The translations under genes and the position numbers were made by a program. Of a DNA stretch of 54,699 nucleotides, positions 16,366 through 24,306 are shown piece after piece. Where the stretch lies: NCBI GenBank assembly GCA_014860225.1, contig JACZKE010000047.1, positions 1 through 54,699 of the forward strand. Direction: 5' to 3'. The notes below the pieces were generated by a model. It was not told the DNA's origin. It saw only the letters and a program-made list of their open reading frames with translations, and searched no databases. This stretch comes from Desulfuromonadales bacterium. GTDB taxonomy: Bacteria; Desulfobacterota; Desulfuromonadia; Desulfuromonadales; BM103. Every line of letters starts with the position of its first letter. Positions within the stretch are counted from its first letter, which is position 1.

Positions 16366-18227
16366 TTATCAAAATTACCAACAATCAGGACTTCATCAGA
16401 GAGCACCTTCGAGGTAAGAATATACATCTTCTTGACTGTTATTTTGTTGCCAATTTCTGGAAGACGACAGGCTATTTGAGGTTTGCCTTTTGCATCCGTC
16501 TGAAGCATCCCATTGTCAACGAGAACCTTGATGACTGACTGCCGATTGTAACCTTTACAAATTTCATTATTGAATACTTGAGGCATGACAAGATACTCGA
16601 AACCGGTATCAGTCTCACGCTTATAACCTGCCCGTTGCGGCATAACTTTATCCATAGCAGTCCAGCCGTTAGGTTTTTTTATCATCGGCACAAAACGCGA
16701 GTCGCCAAAGGATTCTATAAAATGACAAGCTTGCCTGATGATCTGGGTTACTTCCTGGCGATCCGAGCCACCACGCATATCAACCCAATCAAGGAAACAT
16801 CGGCCCGCAGCTTCCAGCGGCGTCCCTTTATCCCATCCGGTAATCTCTAGTGATGTTGCAATCTCCCCAGCAAGTGCAACCAGCGCCATGCGGTCAGCCT
16901 GGCGACTGACCTGACTGCTTGCATCAGTCGGAAGATACTCTTTGTGGAATTGCTTCTTGATGTCTTTGTAGGCTTGTTGCAGGTCATCGAAATGTTCGAT
17001 GGCTCCTTCGATAAAAGGGCGAAACGCCGTGCCGCAATACCGAGAGGCATTTTCCTTGAGCAGATTAGCAAACTCAGCCCCATTTGCTTCGCCATGAAGG
17101 TTTTCAAAAAGGCCAAGGTTGCATCCTGCATCTGCAGGGATGTCAGCTAAACGAACCTCTTGTCCTGCGCGAGTTTTCTTGCCGCCTTCGAGCATATGAT
17201 CTGCCAGAGTCAGCTCCCCAGAGGAGATAATCAATATTTTCCAAGTGTACCTTTCGCGAAGGCCAATGGTGGATTTCATTCGTTGCTTGCCCTGACCATT
17301 GGCGAGCATATATGCTGCTCCACCGATTTCTTGCGGAGCCATTTCACCCATTTCATCAAGAGCCATCAATACATCATTGTGTTTGAGGGCCATCAATTCC
17401 AAGCCGTTAGCAGTTGCACGCCAACTTTCAACATACTTGCCTGGAGGACCACACACAGATGCAGCGACAAAAACTGCAGTCGATTTTCCGGTACTGCTGT
17501 CCCCCACAAGGTTAAAACCACCTCCTTCAGCTTCGAGCCTGGTAAGCAACGGAGCCGCAAAGGCCATTGATACTGCAAAGATGAGCCTGCTGTTTCCTTG
17601 ACACAGCTTTGCAACATTATCCTTCCACTCCACGAGACCGCCACGGCAACTAAAAGCTGAATCGGTCGTTTTGAGATTTTCGAACAGGTAGGTTTCTTTA
17701 GAAGAACCAATGCTCTCCCCATTACGCAAGACAAACGAGTTTTCATGCCAGCCCGTTTTATCGGTAAGACGAATGAGGATAGATTCCTCTGCAGGACACT
17801 CTTGAAGAAAAATCACCAGTTTTTCTTTGGCCCGATACCCATTGGTTACGGTTAGTCCATGCGAACGTAAATCTTTAATCGCGGTTTCTCCATCAACCTG
17901 GTCCATGCGAATAGGGAAAATGTGGGTTATACCTTCTTTGTTTTTAAGGATAATGACCCTGGCCCAGTTTTTGTAATCTTGGTCACGAGCATCAGCGATC
18001 ACACGAAGCGGCCCGCAAAGGGGAACTTTCTTCTTGGGGTTCTCCAACCAGTAAACGCCCTGAGCATTAATTTCGAATTCGTCCCCGGTCAGATCAGACT
18101 TGACCGTCTTGGGAAGACCTTCCTCTGAGAATCGTGTTTCAGAGTTGAAGCCCTGCGAAGCGGGCGAACCCGCCTCACAGAAGTCTTGTTGCTCAATAAC
18201 CATTGGGAGGTTGTTAGGATTATTCAT
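16332..18227 (-). CDS. DUF927 P-loop ATPase, element replication helicase-like protein
   Basis: This is a 631-residue protein of the DUF927 family found in phage satellites, plasmids and integrative elements. The core (about residues 190-420) holds Walker A GDSSTGKST, then a Walker B-like DVLMALDEMG. Sequences around these (VESWRATANGLE and MLANGQGKQRM) are typical. It probably acts as a replicative or loading helicase for the excised element (family inference). The C-terminal tail VTAVTEVTPL is encoded by the GTAAC repeats described above. The start codon lies one nucleotide past the stop of the excisionase-like gene, so the two are coupled. No separate primase domain is visible. Confidence 0.82.
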   Translation of the reverse strand: MNNPNNLPMVIEQQDFCEAGSPASQGFNSETRFSEEGLPKTVKSDLTGDEFEINAQGVYWLENPKKKVPLCGPLRVIADARDQDYKNWARVIILKNKEGITHIFPIRMDQVDGETAIKDLRSHGLTVTNGYRAKEKLVIFLQECPAEESILIRLTDKTGWHENSFVLRNGESIGSSKETYLFENLKTTDSAFSCRGGLVEWKDNVAKLCQGNSRLIFAVSMAFAAPLLTRLEAEGGGFNLVGDSSTGKSTAVFVAASVCGPPGKYVESWRATANGLELMALKHNDVLMALDEMGEMAPQEIGGAAYMLANGQGKQRMKSTIGLRERYTWKILIISSGELTLADHMLEGGKKTRAGQEVRLADIPADAGCNLGLFENLHGEANGAEFANLLKENASRYCGTAFRPFIEGAIEHFDDLQQAYKDIKKQFHKEYLPTDASSQVSRQADRMALVALAGEIATSLEITGWDKGTPLEAAGRCFLDWVDMRGGSDRQEVTQIIRQACHFIESFGDSRFVPMIKKPNGWTAMDKVMPQRAGYKRETDTGFEYLVMPQVFNNEICKGYNRQSVIKVLVDNGMLQTDAKGKPQIACRLPEIGNKITVKKMYILTSKVLSDEVLIVGNFDKVTAVTEVTPL

Positions 18228-18228
18228 C

Positions 18229-18465
18229 TTACTTCCCCCCCTTCTTGCTGCGCATCCATTCCAGGAACGCTTGCTCGTCGATTAGGACAGTGCGCCCGAC
18301 ACGAACGACACATGAAGCAAAGCCATTGGTCTTCTCGTGGAAGATCAGATAACGGAGCCCTCCAGGGGGTGGCCAGGGGTGAAAATCGTTAAACGTCGCG
18401 GCTGGGATGAAACGGGTTGAGTTTGCATTACTGACTTCTACTTCTTGAGCAGCTACTTCACACAT
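18229..18465 (-). CDS. Excisionase / AlpA-like DNA-binding protein
   Basis: This 78-residue protein has a small winged-helix pattern. TFNDFHPWPPPGGLRYLIF is the recognition region, then a VRVGRTVLIDEQAFLEWM segment, the usual wing and final helix of AlpA/Xis proteins. Such proteins direct integrase toward excision or activate element genes. The ATG follows TTAGGAG. It begins just after a terminator and is coupled to the DUF927 gene downstream, so the pair forms an excision/replication unit. Confidence 0.7.
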   Translation of the reverse strand: MCEVAAQEVEVSNANSTRFIPAATFNDFHPWPPPGGLRYLIFHEKTNGFASCVVRVGRTVLIDEQAFLEWMRSKKGGK

Positions 18466-18483
18466 TTTTTTGCTCCTAACAAA

Positions 18484-18526
18484 AAACCCCTGAAAGGTTG
18501 GCCCGGCTAGGCTCTTTCAAGGGTTC
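18484..18526 (-). terminator. Rho-independent terminator before the excisionase gene
   Basis: AACCCTTGAAAG and CTTTCAGGGGTT pair on the minus strand and are followed by TTTTTTG. It ends the integrase/cargo transcript and sits immediately before the excisionase ribosome-binding site. Confidence 0.75.
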
Positions 18527-18625
18527 TTCGCTAAGGTTAACGAAAGCCGGGCCTCTACCTGTTACAGTGGAGGCACGGCATTTCGTGGGGAGTATTCGTC
18601 ATCTCATGGTGAAAATGTTTTTATT

Positions 18626-19657
18626 CTATTCGAGACTCCATTTTTCTGTGCTCCATTCGATTTTTCCGTTTGAATCATAAACATATTCGGAGCCTGTTTT
18701 TATATATTGTCTTAGATGAAGAGCCAGCTCGTTATTCTCTTTCTCAACTCTTTCAAGTACCCTGTAGTATTCCTTCGATACTGAGGCGTTAACTTTATCC
18801 AAGCCTATTCGGGAGTGTTTAGGTAGGCCACTTGGCTTAAAAAACTCAGATTTGATTTTATTTAATCCTTTTATCTTGTGGTCGAGCTCCTCTAAATTTT
18901 CGTTGCAAGTTATCCGAAATTGTTCCTCCTCAAGCTGTTCGATCAGTTCGCATATTTTTTTGTATGAATCTTTATCTGACAGTAGTGAATCAACGAAGGG
19001 TTTATCCATCCCAAATCCAGAGTCATCATTAAAGAGATTGTCTATCCTTTGGTTGCTGTCAATCAAATCTGGGTCAACGGGGTTAACTACGCGGTACAGC
19101 TCTTCCGAGGAGATTGGAGTGCATGGCCTGCTGATGATCTCGTAAATGTAGGTGAGTCCCTTCCAGTCATCAAAGAAACAAACTTTTCCATTGTACTTAG
19201 TGAGCCACTTAACTCCCTGTTTGGTAAATATATTATTCGGTACGCAGAGAACCTTTTCTTTTTGTATCTGTTTTTCTGAAGGGTTAAGGTGCTTTTCTGT
19301 AGAAAGGTTTTTCAATTGATGAAGGTCTATTTGAATTTTATCTTGTTGGCTCAAGTAGCTTAAAAATTCATCCTTCATAAAGTAGGCCGTGTCTATACAT
19401 ATTTCGCCAGGTCCAAGAATGTCTGGGCTATTATGGTGATATTTGATCTTGTTAGCAAACAAGCAGCTCAATACAAATTCATCATATTTCAAGTAAACCT
19501 TCCAATAAATTTGTTGCGCATCATCTCTAAGGAAATATCCTTTGGATTCCATTTCTAGGCTGGTTAGCAAGATGATGCTATCGCGCGCGAACCATTCCTC
19601 GTTAACGTCCATTCGCTCATAGTCAAAATTATCTAATCGACCATATTTAAGTGGCAT
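18626..19657 (-). CDS. Hypothetical protein, element cargo overlapping integrase
   Basis: I do not recognise this 343-residue soluble protein. It is acidic and has no TM segment. It shows a WKVYLKYDEFVLSCLF strand region, Cys-containing turns and a helical C-terminal third (about 225-320) with charged heptads suggestive of coiled coil. Its ATG lies 11 nt inside the 3' end of the integrase gene, so expression is probably coupled to the integrase. Low GC relative to the integrase suggests separate acquisition. Position beside an integrase is typical of cargo (defence or regulatory) genes, but no function can be assigned. Confidence 0.72.
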   Translation of the reverse strand: MPLKYGRLDNFDYERMDVNEEWFARDSIILLTSLEMESKGYFLRDDAQQIYWKVYLKYDEFVLSCLFANKIKYHHNSPDILGPGEICIDTAYFMKDEFLSYLSQQDKIQIDLHQLKNLSTEKHLNPSEKQIQKEKVLCVPNNIFTKQGVKWLTKYNGKVCFFDDWKGLTYIYEIISRPCTPISSEELYRVVNPVDPDLIDSNQRIDNLFNDDSGFGMDKPFVDSLLSDKDSYKKICELIEQLEEEQFRITCNENLEELDHKIKGLNKIKSEFFKPSGLPKHSRIGLDKVNASVSKEYYRVLERVEKENNELALHLRQYIKTGSEYVYDSNGKIEWSTEKWSLE

Positions 19658-20720
19658 CGTTCACTCCAAAAATGCTTTCGTTCATCCGTTCAACAACTTT
19701 CATCGTATGCGCATCTGACATATGCGCGTAACGTTTGACCATTGCCAAGGTCTTGTGTCCGAGAACTTCAGCGATCTCTGCCAAGGTTGCACCGTTCATG
19801 GCCAGATAAGATGCAGCACTGTGCCTTAAATCATGAAAGCGAAAATCTTTTATCTTGGCTTCCTTGAGAGATGCATCCCATGCCGTCCGGATTGCCTGAA
19901 CACCGCTTTTGGCCTCAGCAGGAAAGATGTAATCCGTATCAATCTGGCGAACCTTGCCATGCTCTTTCAAGGCTCTATGTGCCTCGCTAACAACTGGAAC
20001 AACCCGACGTTCATCGTTCTTGGTTTCATGGATGACTAACTGACAACGTTTAAAGTCTATATCACCCCACTTGAGCCTGAAAATCTCTCCCTGTCGCATT
20101 CCTGTTGATATCGCCAAGATCACGATAGGGTAAAGAACAGGAAGATAGTTCTCTTTGCATGACTTCAGTAATGCAATGCGCTCATCATTGGACAGGAACC
20201 GTACTCTCCCACGAGGTTCGGGAAGTTTCTTTACACGGCTTACTGGATTAAGTTCAACCCAGCCCCATTCATTTAACGCCATCGTAAAACAATGCGAGAT
20301 AGCTGCCAAGTATCTGTTTACGGTAGCAGGAGCCCGCTTCTTGTCATAACGTGTCTTGCCATTCAAAAGAAGGTCTCGACACTCACCAATCTTGGCCGGT
20401 GTCACGTCAGAGAGAAGATATGATCCTAACTGCTTCTTCCACCACTTCAGTTGAGTTGTTTGTTGGGATTGCATTTTGGGCTTGTGGGGCAGGACATACT
20501 TGACGTATCGATCAACCATATCTGAGAACGTGTGTTTCTTTGCTTCTATCGTTTTGAAGTAACGGCCATCACGCAATGCCGACTCAGTATCTTGAGCCCA
20601 CTTCTTTGCATCAGTCTTACGATCGAAGGTTGCTGACTGTGGCGGACAACCACGAAGCCGGATCAATACACGGTACTTGATTTTTCCATCAGAGGTTTTG
20701 CGCTCAGTGATAGCAGCCAT
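19647..20720 (-). CDS. Tyrosine recombinase (phage-type integrase)
   Basis: This 357-residue protein has the full catalytic set: Arg in STGMRQGEIFRLKW, HDLRHS with the His-x-x-Arg pair, the GHKTLAMVKRY histidine and Tyr. An N-terminal DUF4102-free arm-binding/SAM-like core domain (about 60-150) precedes it. I chose ATG at 20720 because AGGAGATCAAC precedes it; upstream frame to 20831 lacks such a site. It faces away from tRNA-Ser(CGA), 137 nt from the tRNA 3' end, the standard arrangement for elements inserted into a tRNA 3' end. It should catalyse integration and excision at that tRNA. Confidence 0.93.
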   Translation of the reverse strand: MAAITERKTSDGKIKYRVLIRLRGCPPQSATFDRKTDAKKWAQDTESALRDGRYFKTIEAKKHTFSDMVDRYVKYVLPHKPKMQSQQTTQLKWWKKQLGSYLLSDVTPAKIGECRDLLLNGKTRYDKKRAPATVNRYLAAISHCFTMALNEWGWVELNPVSRVKKLPEPRGRVRFLSNDERIALLKSCKENYLPVLYPIVILAISTGMRQGEIFRLKWGDIDFKRCQLVIHETKNDERRVVPVVSEAHRALKEHGKVRQIDTDYIFPAEAKSGVQAIRTAWDASLKEAKIKDFRFHDLRHSAASYLAMNGATLAEIAEVLGHKTLAMVKRYAHMSDAHTMKVVERMNESIFGVNDAT

Positions 20721-20809
20721 GTTGATCTCCTGTTTGCTGTCAGTATTGGCTGTTTTTTGATTGCGAGTGTACCAAGAGTGTACCATGGAAGATTTTTCAA
20801 GCAAATCAC

Positions 20810-20844
20810 AAAAAACAAAAGGCCTAGCCATTTCCGGCTAAGCC
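20810..20844 (-). terminator. Terminator downstream of tRNA-Ser
   Basis: GGCTTAGCC and GGCTAGGCC pair on the minus strand and are followed by TTTTGTTTTTTG. It lies between the tRNA 3' end and the integrase gene. Confidence 0.75.
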
Positions 20845-20857
20845 CTTGTTTTTATTA

Positions 20858-20945
20858 TGGCGGAGGGGGGGAGATTCGAACTCCCGGTAGCTTGCGCTAC
20901 AACAGATTTCGAGTCTGTCACCTTCGGCCGCTCGGACACCCCTCC
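20858..20945 (-). tRNA. tRNA-Ser(CGA)
   Basis: The 88-nt cloverleaf has the acceptor GGAGGGG/CCCCTCC with discriminator G and encoded CCA, and the T-loop TTCGAAT. The anticodon loop CTCGAAA (anticodon CGA) sits between ACAGA/TCTGT stems, and a long variable arm (TAGCGCAAGCTA) is typical of serine tRNAs. Its 3' end is the presumed attachment site of the element. Confidence 0.96.
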
Positions 20946-21054
20946 GTGTAGTGCTGTGGGTGATGAAAAATCCGTGAGAATAAAACCGTTACGATTGCCA
21001 CCTGATTAGCGGAAGGTCACGGCCCATTCATCACGGCCTGTTCATCGCCCCTCT

Positions 21055-21543
21055 TTATAATGTCTTTTGCGATTTTTTTCCAGCTCTTAATTGCCGAAAA
21101 AAACTACTGAGCAGCTCACTGCATTCTGCACCGAGCACACCCTCGGTGACTTCGACTTTGTGGTTGAAGCGCTCATCGCGGGCAAAATCGTAAATGGACC
21201 CGACAGCGCCGGCACGCGGATCACGACAGGCGTAGACCAGGCGCGGAATGCGCGCCAGGATAATGGCCCCCATGCACATCACACAGGGTTCCAACGTCAC
21301 ATAGAGGGTCGTCTCCAAAAGGCGCCAGTGGCCGATATGCCTGGCTGCCTGGCGGATCGCCACCATTTCGGCGTGGCTGGTCGGATCATTGCTGGTCTCA
21401 CGCAGGTTATGACCACGAGCGACGATTTCGCCATCAAGAACGATCACCGCGCCGATCGGCACTTCGCCCAGGTTTCTTGCGGCGGCGGCCTCGTCCAGGG
21501 CGGCCTGCATGAATTTCTGATCCATTTCCAGCTTATCCATCAT
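21055..21543 (-). CDS. tadA: tRNA-specific adenosine deaminase TadA
   Basis: This 162-residue protein has the zinc-dependent cytidine/deoxycytidylate deaminase fold with HAEMVAI (zinc His and catalytic Glu) and PCVMC (two zinc Cys). IPRLVYACRDPRAGAVGS and the FNHKVEVTEGVL segment are the TadA signature, converting wobble A34 to inosine in tRNA-Arg(ACG). A tRNA-Arg(ACG) lies at the right edge of this window. The start overlaps the stop of the upstream reductase-like gene (ATGA), so they are co-translated. Length is normal for the family. Confidence 0.95.
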   Translation of the reverse strand: MMDKLEMDQKFMQAALDEAAAARNLGEVPIGAVIVLDGEIVARGHNLRETSNDPTSHAEMVAIRQAARHIGHWRLLETTLYVTLEPCVMCMGAIILARIPRLVYACRDPRAGAVGSIYDFARDERFNHKVEVTEGVLGAECSELLSSFFRQLRAGKKSQKTL

Positions 21544-22394
21544 GAATTCACCAGCGGTCCGGAGGGCTTGATCCAGGGACTCTCGTCTTTGTAGACGGCC
21601 TGGATCTCCTTGAGCGCGTGTTTCTGTTCACGGTATCTTGCCAGCATCCCCTGCAGCCAGTCGCGGTGCTGCAAGGCGGCGTTCTGGTCGGTAACAAAGG
21701 CGTGATCATCCTTACTAATCTTCAAAGTCAGGCCGTCGGGGCCATCGACCAGCTCTCCCGTGTTGCTGCAGAGCATACAGCGCACCTGACCGTTCTCAAG
21801 GAAGCGGACAGTGTCGCCGCCGCATAAAGGACAGCACGGCTGCGGCCGCAGCATTGCCTCGCCGAACAGCGCTCTGGCCAACTCGCCGGCAATGCGCTTG
21901 TTGCCCTCGCTCATGACAACTTCACCAGGCAGTGCTCCGTAGACGATGCGGCTCATCTGATTGCTGGCCTGAATCGTCAACAGGAATCTTTCTATGTCGA
22001 GCAAAGTGCTGCCCTCCTTGCTTTCAATGCCGGCAACGCCGACGCCGACCGCAGGCTTCCCCCAGAGACGATCGGCCATAGCGTAGAAGGAGATCCCCCG
22101 GTCGACAAAAGCCTTGAGGCAGGCGTGGCCGCCGAGGAAGTAGGTCGGGGCAGCAAGAATCAGGGCATCAGCAGCGGCAATCGCGGCAAGGATTGTCAGC
22201 AGATCATCAGCGAGGACGCAGGCGCCCTTGCTCAGACAGCGGTAACAGCCATTGCAGTAACGCAGGTTGAAATCCGGCAGACGCAGCAGCTGCAGGTGGT
22301 GAGGAACTGGCAGTTGCCGGCTGACCTCCTTGACCATGATTTCGCAGTTGCCAAGTTGCCGTTGCGAGGCGACGATGCCCAGGATCTGTTTCAT
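21540..22394 (-). CDS. NAD(P)H-dependent FMN reductase-like protein with zinc-binding insertion
   Basis: This 284-residue protein resembles the flavodoxin-like iron-sulfur flavoprotein/NADPH-FMN reductase family. It has an N-terminal ILGIVASQRQLGNCE phosphate-binding loop, a Cys cluster CNGCYRCLSKGACVL, and APTYFLGGHACLKAFVDR. The C-terminal half adds a CPLC-x(15)-CMLC zinc ribbon-like pair. Such proteins reduce quinones or other acceptors using FMN; the true substrate is unknown. It is co-transcribed with tadA by a 4-nt overlap, a link with no obvious functional reason. Confidence 0.78.
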   Translation of the reverse strand: MKQILGIVASQRQLGNCEIMVKEVSRQLPVPHHLQLLRLPDFNLRYCNGCYRCLSKGACVLADDLLTILAAIAAADALILAAPTYFLGGHACLKAFVDRGISFYAMADRLWGKPAVGVGVAGIESKEGSTLLDIERFLLTIQASNQMSRIVYGALPGEVVMSEGNKRIAGELARALFGEAMLRPQPCCPLCGGDTVRFLENGQVRCMLCSNTGELVDGPDGLTLKISKDDHAFVTDQNAALQHRDWLQGMLARYREQKHALKEIQAVYKDESPWIKPSGPLVNS

Positions 22395-22503
22395 AGTCTG
22401 CTCTCTCTGAATTGCGCATTCGGGAATGACATTTGCCTTAGACTCAAATCTTAGCTTAGTTTTCGTCCGGAAACCGTGCCTATGTTCGGATGGTAACTAG
22501 CCT

Positions 22504-22555
22504 AGTGTCCTTCAGGAAACTCCGGGTGGCACAAGCGCAGTTTTCGATCTGGAAT
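22504..22555 (+). repeat. Dispersed repeat R, copy 1 (left part)
   Basis: AGTGTCCTTCAGGAAACTCC followed by GGTGGCACAAGCGCAG and TTTTCGATCTGGAA. It belongs to the family with copies at 22807, 23384, 38502, 50020, 50533 and 51493. The AGTGTCC end is a likely terminus. The interval 22395-22869 otherwise shows no gene. Confidence 0.75.
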
Positions 22556-22806
22556 CGAGCTTAATTCAAGTTGTCTGCTTTTTACCAGCGAAACTGCGCC
22601 ACCATCTGGAAAAGCTCAGCCGCTTTAGCCTTGATCCGGGGAAGGCTGCATAAGGCCTTCTGTTGCTGGCGACCACGGGCATTTATGGTTAAATTGAACC
22701 ATGGCAAACGCTATGAGGCTTATCTGCCTTCTCAATTTTCAATCCCCGGCCGTGATCATCGAGGACGACTGACATTGCCCCACGATATTGAAAGTGCTGT
22801 ATACTT

Positions 22807-22857
22807 AGTGTCCATCCGGAAACTCCGGATAACACATGCACAGCTTTCGATCTGGAA
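22807..22857 (+). repeat. Dispersed repeat R, copy 2
   Basis: AGTGTCCATCCGGAAACTCC then GGATAACACATGCACAGC and TTTCGATCTGGAA. It ends right at the AAAGGAG ribosome-binding site of msrB, so the repeat forms the 5' leader of that gene. The hairpin TCCGGA/TCCGGA is present. Confidence 0.75.
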
Positions 22858-22869
22858 AGGAGTTGCATC

Positions 22870-23385
22870 ATGAAAACCACCGGCTTGCTTGTCATCATGC
22901 TTTTTGCCGGACTGTCAGCAGGCATATCGCTGGCCACCGCAGCCGAAGAAATCAAGGTTTATTCCGTTGAGCAAGGGAGATACGTCATGACAGAGAAAGT
23001 TGACAAGAGCGCTGCCGAGTGGCGCGAGCAGTTGACCCGGGAGGAGTATCACATCCTTCGCGAAAAGGGCACCGAGCCTGCGTTCACCGGCAAATATGAC
23101 AAACATTACGCAAAAGGCATCTATCATTGCGCTGGCTGCGGACTCGAGCTGTTCTCTTCCGCAGACAAATTCGATTCCGGGACCGGCTGGCCGAGCTTCA
23201 CGGCACCGGTCGCCGCAGAGAACATAGCCACCAAAGATGATTCGAGCTTCTTTATCAGCCGCACCGAAGTGCTGTGCGCCCGCTGCGGCGGCCACCTCGG
23301 ACACGTATTCAACGACGGCCCCAAACCGACCGGACTGCGTTACTGCATGAATTCGGCATCACTGGAGTTCGTTGCCAGCAAGTAG
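22870..23385 (+). CDS. msrB: Exported peptide-methionine (R)-S-oxide reductase MsrB
   Basis: This 171-residue protein has an N-terminal signal peptide (LLVIMLFAGLSAGISLATA, cleavage near AEE). The mature MsrB domain shows CAGCGLELFSS and CARCGGHLGH, the structural zinc CxxC pairs, then GTGWPSF and the catalytic Cys in RYCMNSASLEF. It reduces methionine-R-sulfoxide in periplasmic proteins using thioredoxin-like donors. ATG has AAAGGAG. Repeat R copies flank it on both sides, and msrA follows. An exported MsrA/MsrB pair suggests envelope repair under oxidative stress. Confidence 0.94.
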   Translation: MKTTGLLVIMLFAGLSAGISLATAAEEIKVYSVEQGRYVMTEKVDKSAAEWREQLTREEYHILREKGTEPAFTGKYDKHYAKGIYHCAGCGLELFSSADKFDSGTGWPSFTAPVAAENIATKDDSSFFISRTEVLCARCGGHLGHVFNDGPKPTGLRYCMNSASLEFVASK

Positions 23386-23483
23386 TGTCCATCCGTAAGC
23401 TCCGGATGACACAAGCGCTGTTTTCGTGCGGGAACGGTCCATTTCCGCAGCCTGCGTGTCAATCTGCGGACTTGATTGTGCGG
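23384..23483 (+). repeat. Dispersed repeat R, copy 3 (internally deleted)
   Basis: The left end (AGTGTCCATCCGTAAGCTCC...) begins within the msrB stop codon and is joined to the inverted right end (TTTCCGCAG ... TGATTGTGCGG). This gives a roughly 100-bp version of the 150-bp element seen at 50-51.6 kb. Confidence 0.7.
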
Positions 23484-23525
23484 TATTAGTTGCCTGAACG
23501 CTGATTCGCTTGAGGAGATAAAGAG

Positions 23526-24152
23526 ATGAAAATCCTGATGAGTATGCTCGTGAGTCTGTGCCTTATTGCCGGTCTCGCCATCGCCGCCACTGAAGAGAGA
23601 AAGGATCCCATGATGGACACCAAGCAGGCCGAGGAGGCCAAAGCTATCTTCGCCGGTGGCTGTTTCTGGTGCATGGAACCACCCTTCGAAAAACTCGACG
23701 GTGTGCATGCCGTTGTTTCCGGCTATATCGGCGGAGACAAAGTCAATCCCACCTACCAGGAAGTTTCAGCAGGGATAACCGGACATGCCGAAGCCGTTGA
23801 AATCACTTACGATCCAACCAAAATCAGCTACAACCAGCTGCTCGATGTGTTCTGGATGAATATCGACCCGACCGATGCCCGCGGGCAATTTGTCGATCGC
23901 GGCAGCCAGTACCGCTCGGCGATCTTCTACCTTGACGAAGAGCAGAAGCAGCAGGCCGAAGCATCCAGGGAGCAGCTTGAAAAATCAGGGCGTTTCGACA
24001 GCCCGATCGTGACCGAAATTGTTGCGGCGACCCGGTTCTATCCGGCGGAAGACTACCACCAGGACTACTACAAGGAGAGCCCGGTCCGTTACAAGTTCTA
24101 TCGTTACAATTCCGGGCGGGATCAGTTCCTCGAAAAAACCTGGGGAAAGTAA
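23526..24152 (+). CDS. msrA: Exported peptide-methionine (S)-S-oxide reductase MsrA
   Basis: This 208-residue protein has an N-terminal signal peptide (LVSLCLIAGLAIAAT). The catalytic motif GGCFWCMEPPFEKL is followed by GGDKVNPTYQEVSAG, HAEAVEITYDP, FVDRGSQYRS and EDYHQDYY, all standard for MsrA. It reduces methionine-S-sulfoxide and complements MsrB. GAGGAGATAAAG precedes the ATG. The adjacent msrB and shared export signal imply a periplasmic repair pair. A Cys-x2-Cys in the active site (CFWC) suggests a variant disulfide recycling arrangement. Confidence 0.94.
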   Translation: MKILMSMLVSLCLIAGLAIAATEERKDPMMDTKQAEEAKAIFAGGCFWCMEPPFEKLDGVHAVVSGYIGGDKVNPTYQEVSAGITGHAEAVEITYDPTKISYNQLLDVFWMNIDPTDARGQFVDRGSQYRSAIFYLDEEQKQQAEASREQLEKSGRFDSPIVTEIVAATRFYPAEDYHQDYYKESPVRYKFYRYNSGRDQFLEKTWGK

Positions 24153-24216
24153 ACAATGTAGCAAAACATTGTGGGCTGATGGCGGGCAAGATGCTTGTCA
24201 TTGCAGGGTTTTGAGT

Positions 24217-24245
24217 TTGACAAGACTGCGGGTGTAAGGTAGAAG
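24217..24245 (+). promoter_or_regulatory. Candidate sigma-70 promoter of the BMP transporter operon
   Basis: TTGACA (24217-24222), 17 nt, TAGAAG (24240-24245), 60 nt upstream of the ATG at 24307. The -35 is consensus, the -10 is weak. No purine riboswitch was seen in the leader. Confidence 0.45.
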
Positions 24246-24306
24246 AAGGCGTTGTCAAAACAGGTTGTTAATCGCCCCGGCCCGACCCCTTTGAAAGGAT
24301 GCACCG

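Larger units (their letters stand above)
8245..20860. mobile_element. Probable integrative element at tRNA-Ser(CGA), left end undefined
   Basis: The right end is fixed by the intact 3' end of tRNA-Ser with the integrase next to it. The excisionase, DUF927 and BRO-N genes make 15.4-20.9 kb clearly element-like. The restriction, DUF2726 and RelA/SpoT genes to the left are probably cargo because they continue the same strand and lie between the element core and the host signalling genes. I could not find a duplicate of the tRNA 3' end, so the left boundary is a guess. Confidence 0.5.

Noticed and set aside
20721-20831. Longer integrase start at 20831
   Set aside because: The ATG at 20720 has AGGAG at the right distance; the upstream extension has no such site and lies close to the tRNA terminator.
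24153-24306. Possible purine riboswitch before the BMP transporter
   Set aside because: No three-way-junction motifs or conserved loops of the purine class were seen; only a promoter-like pair.
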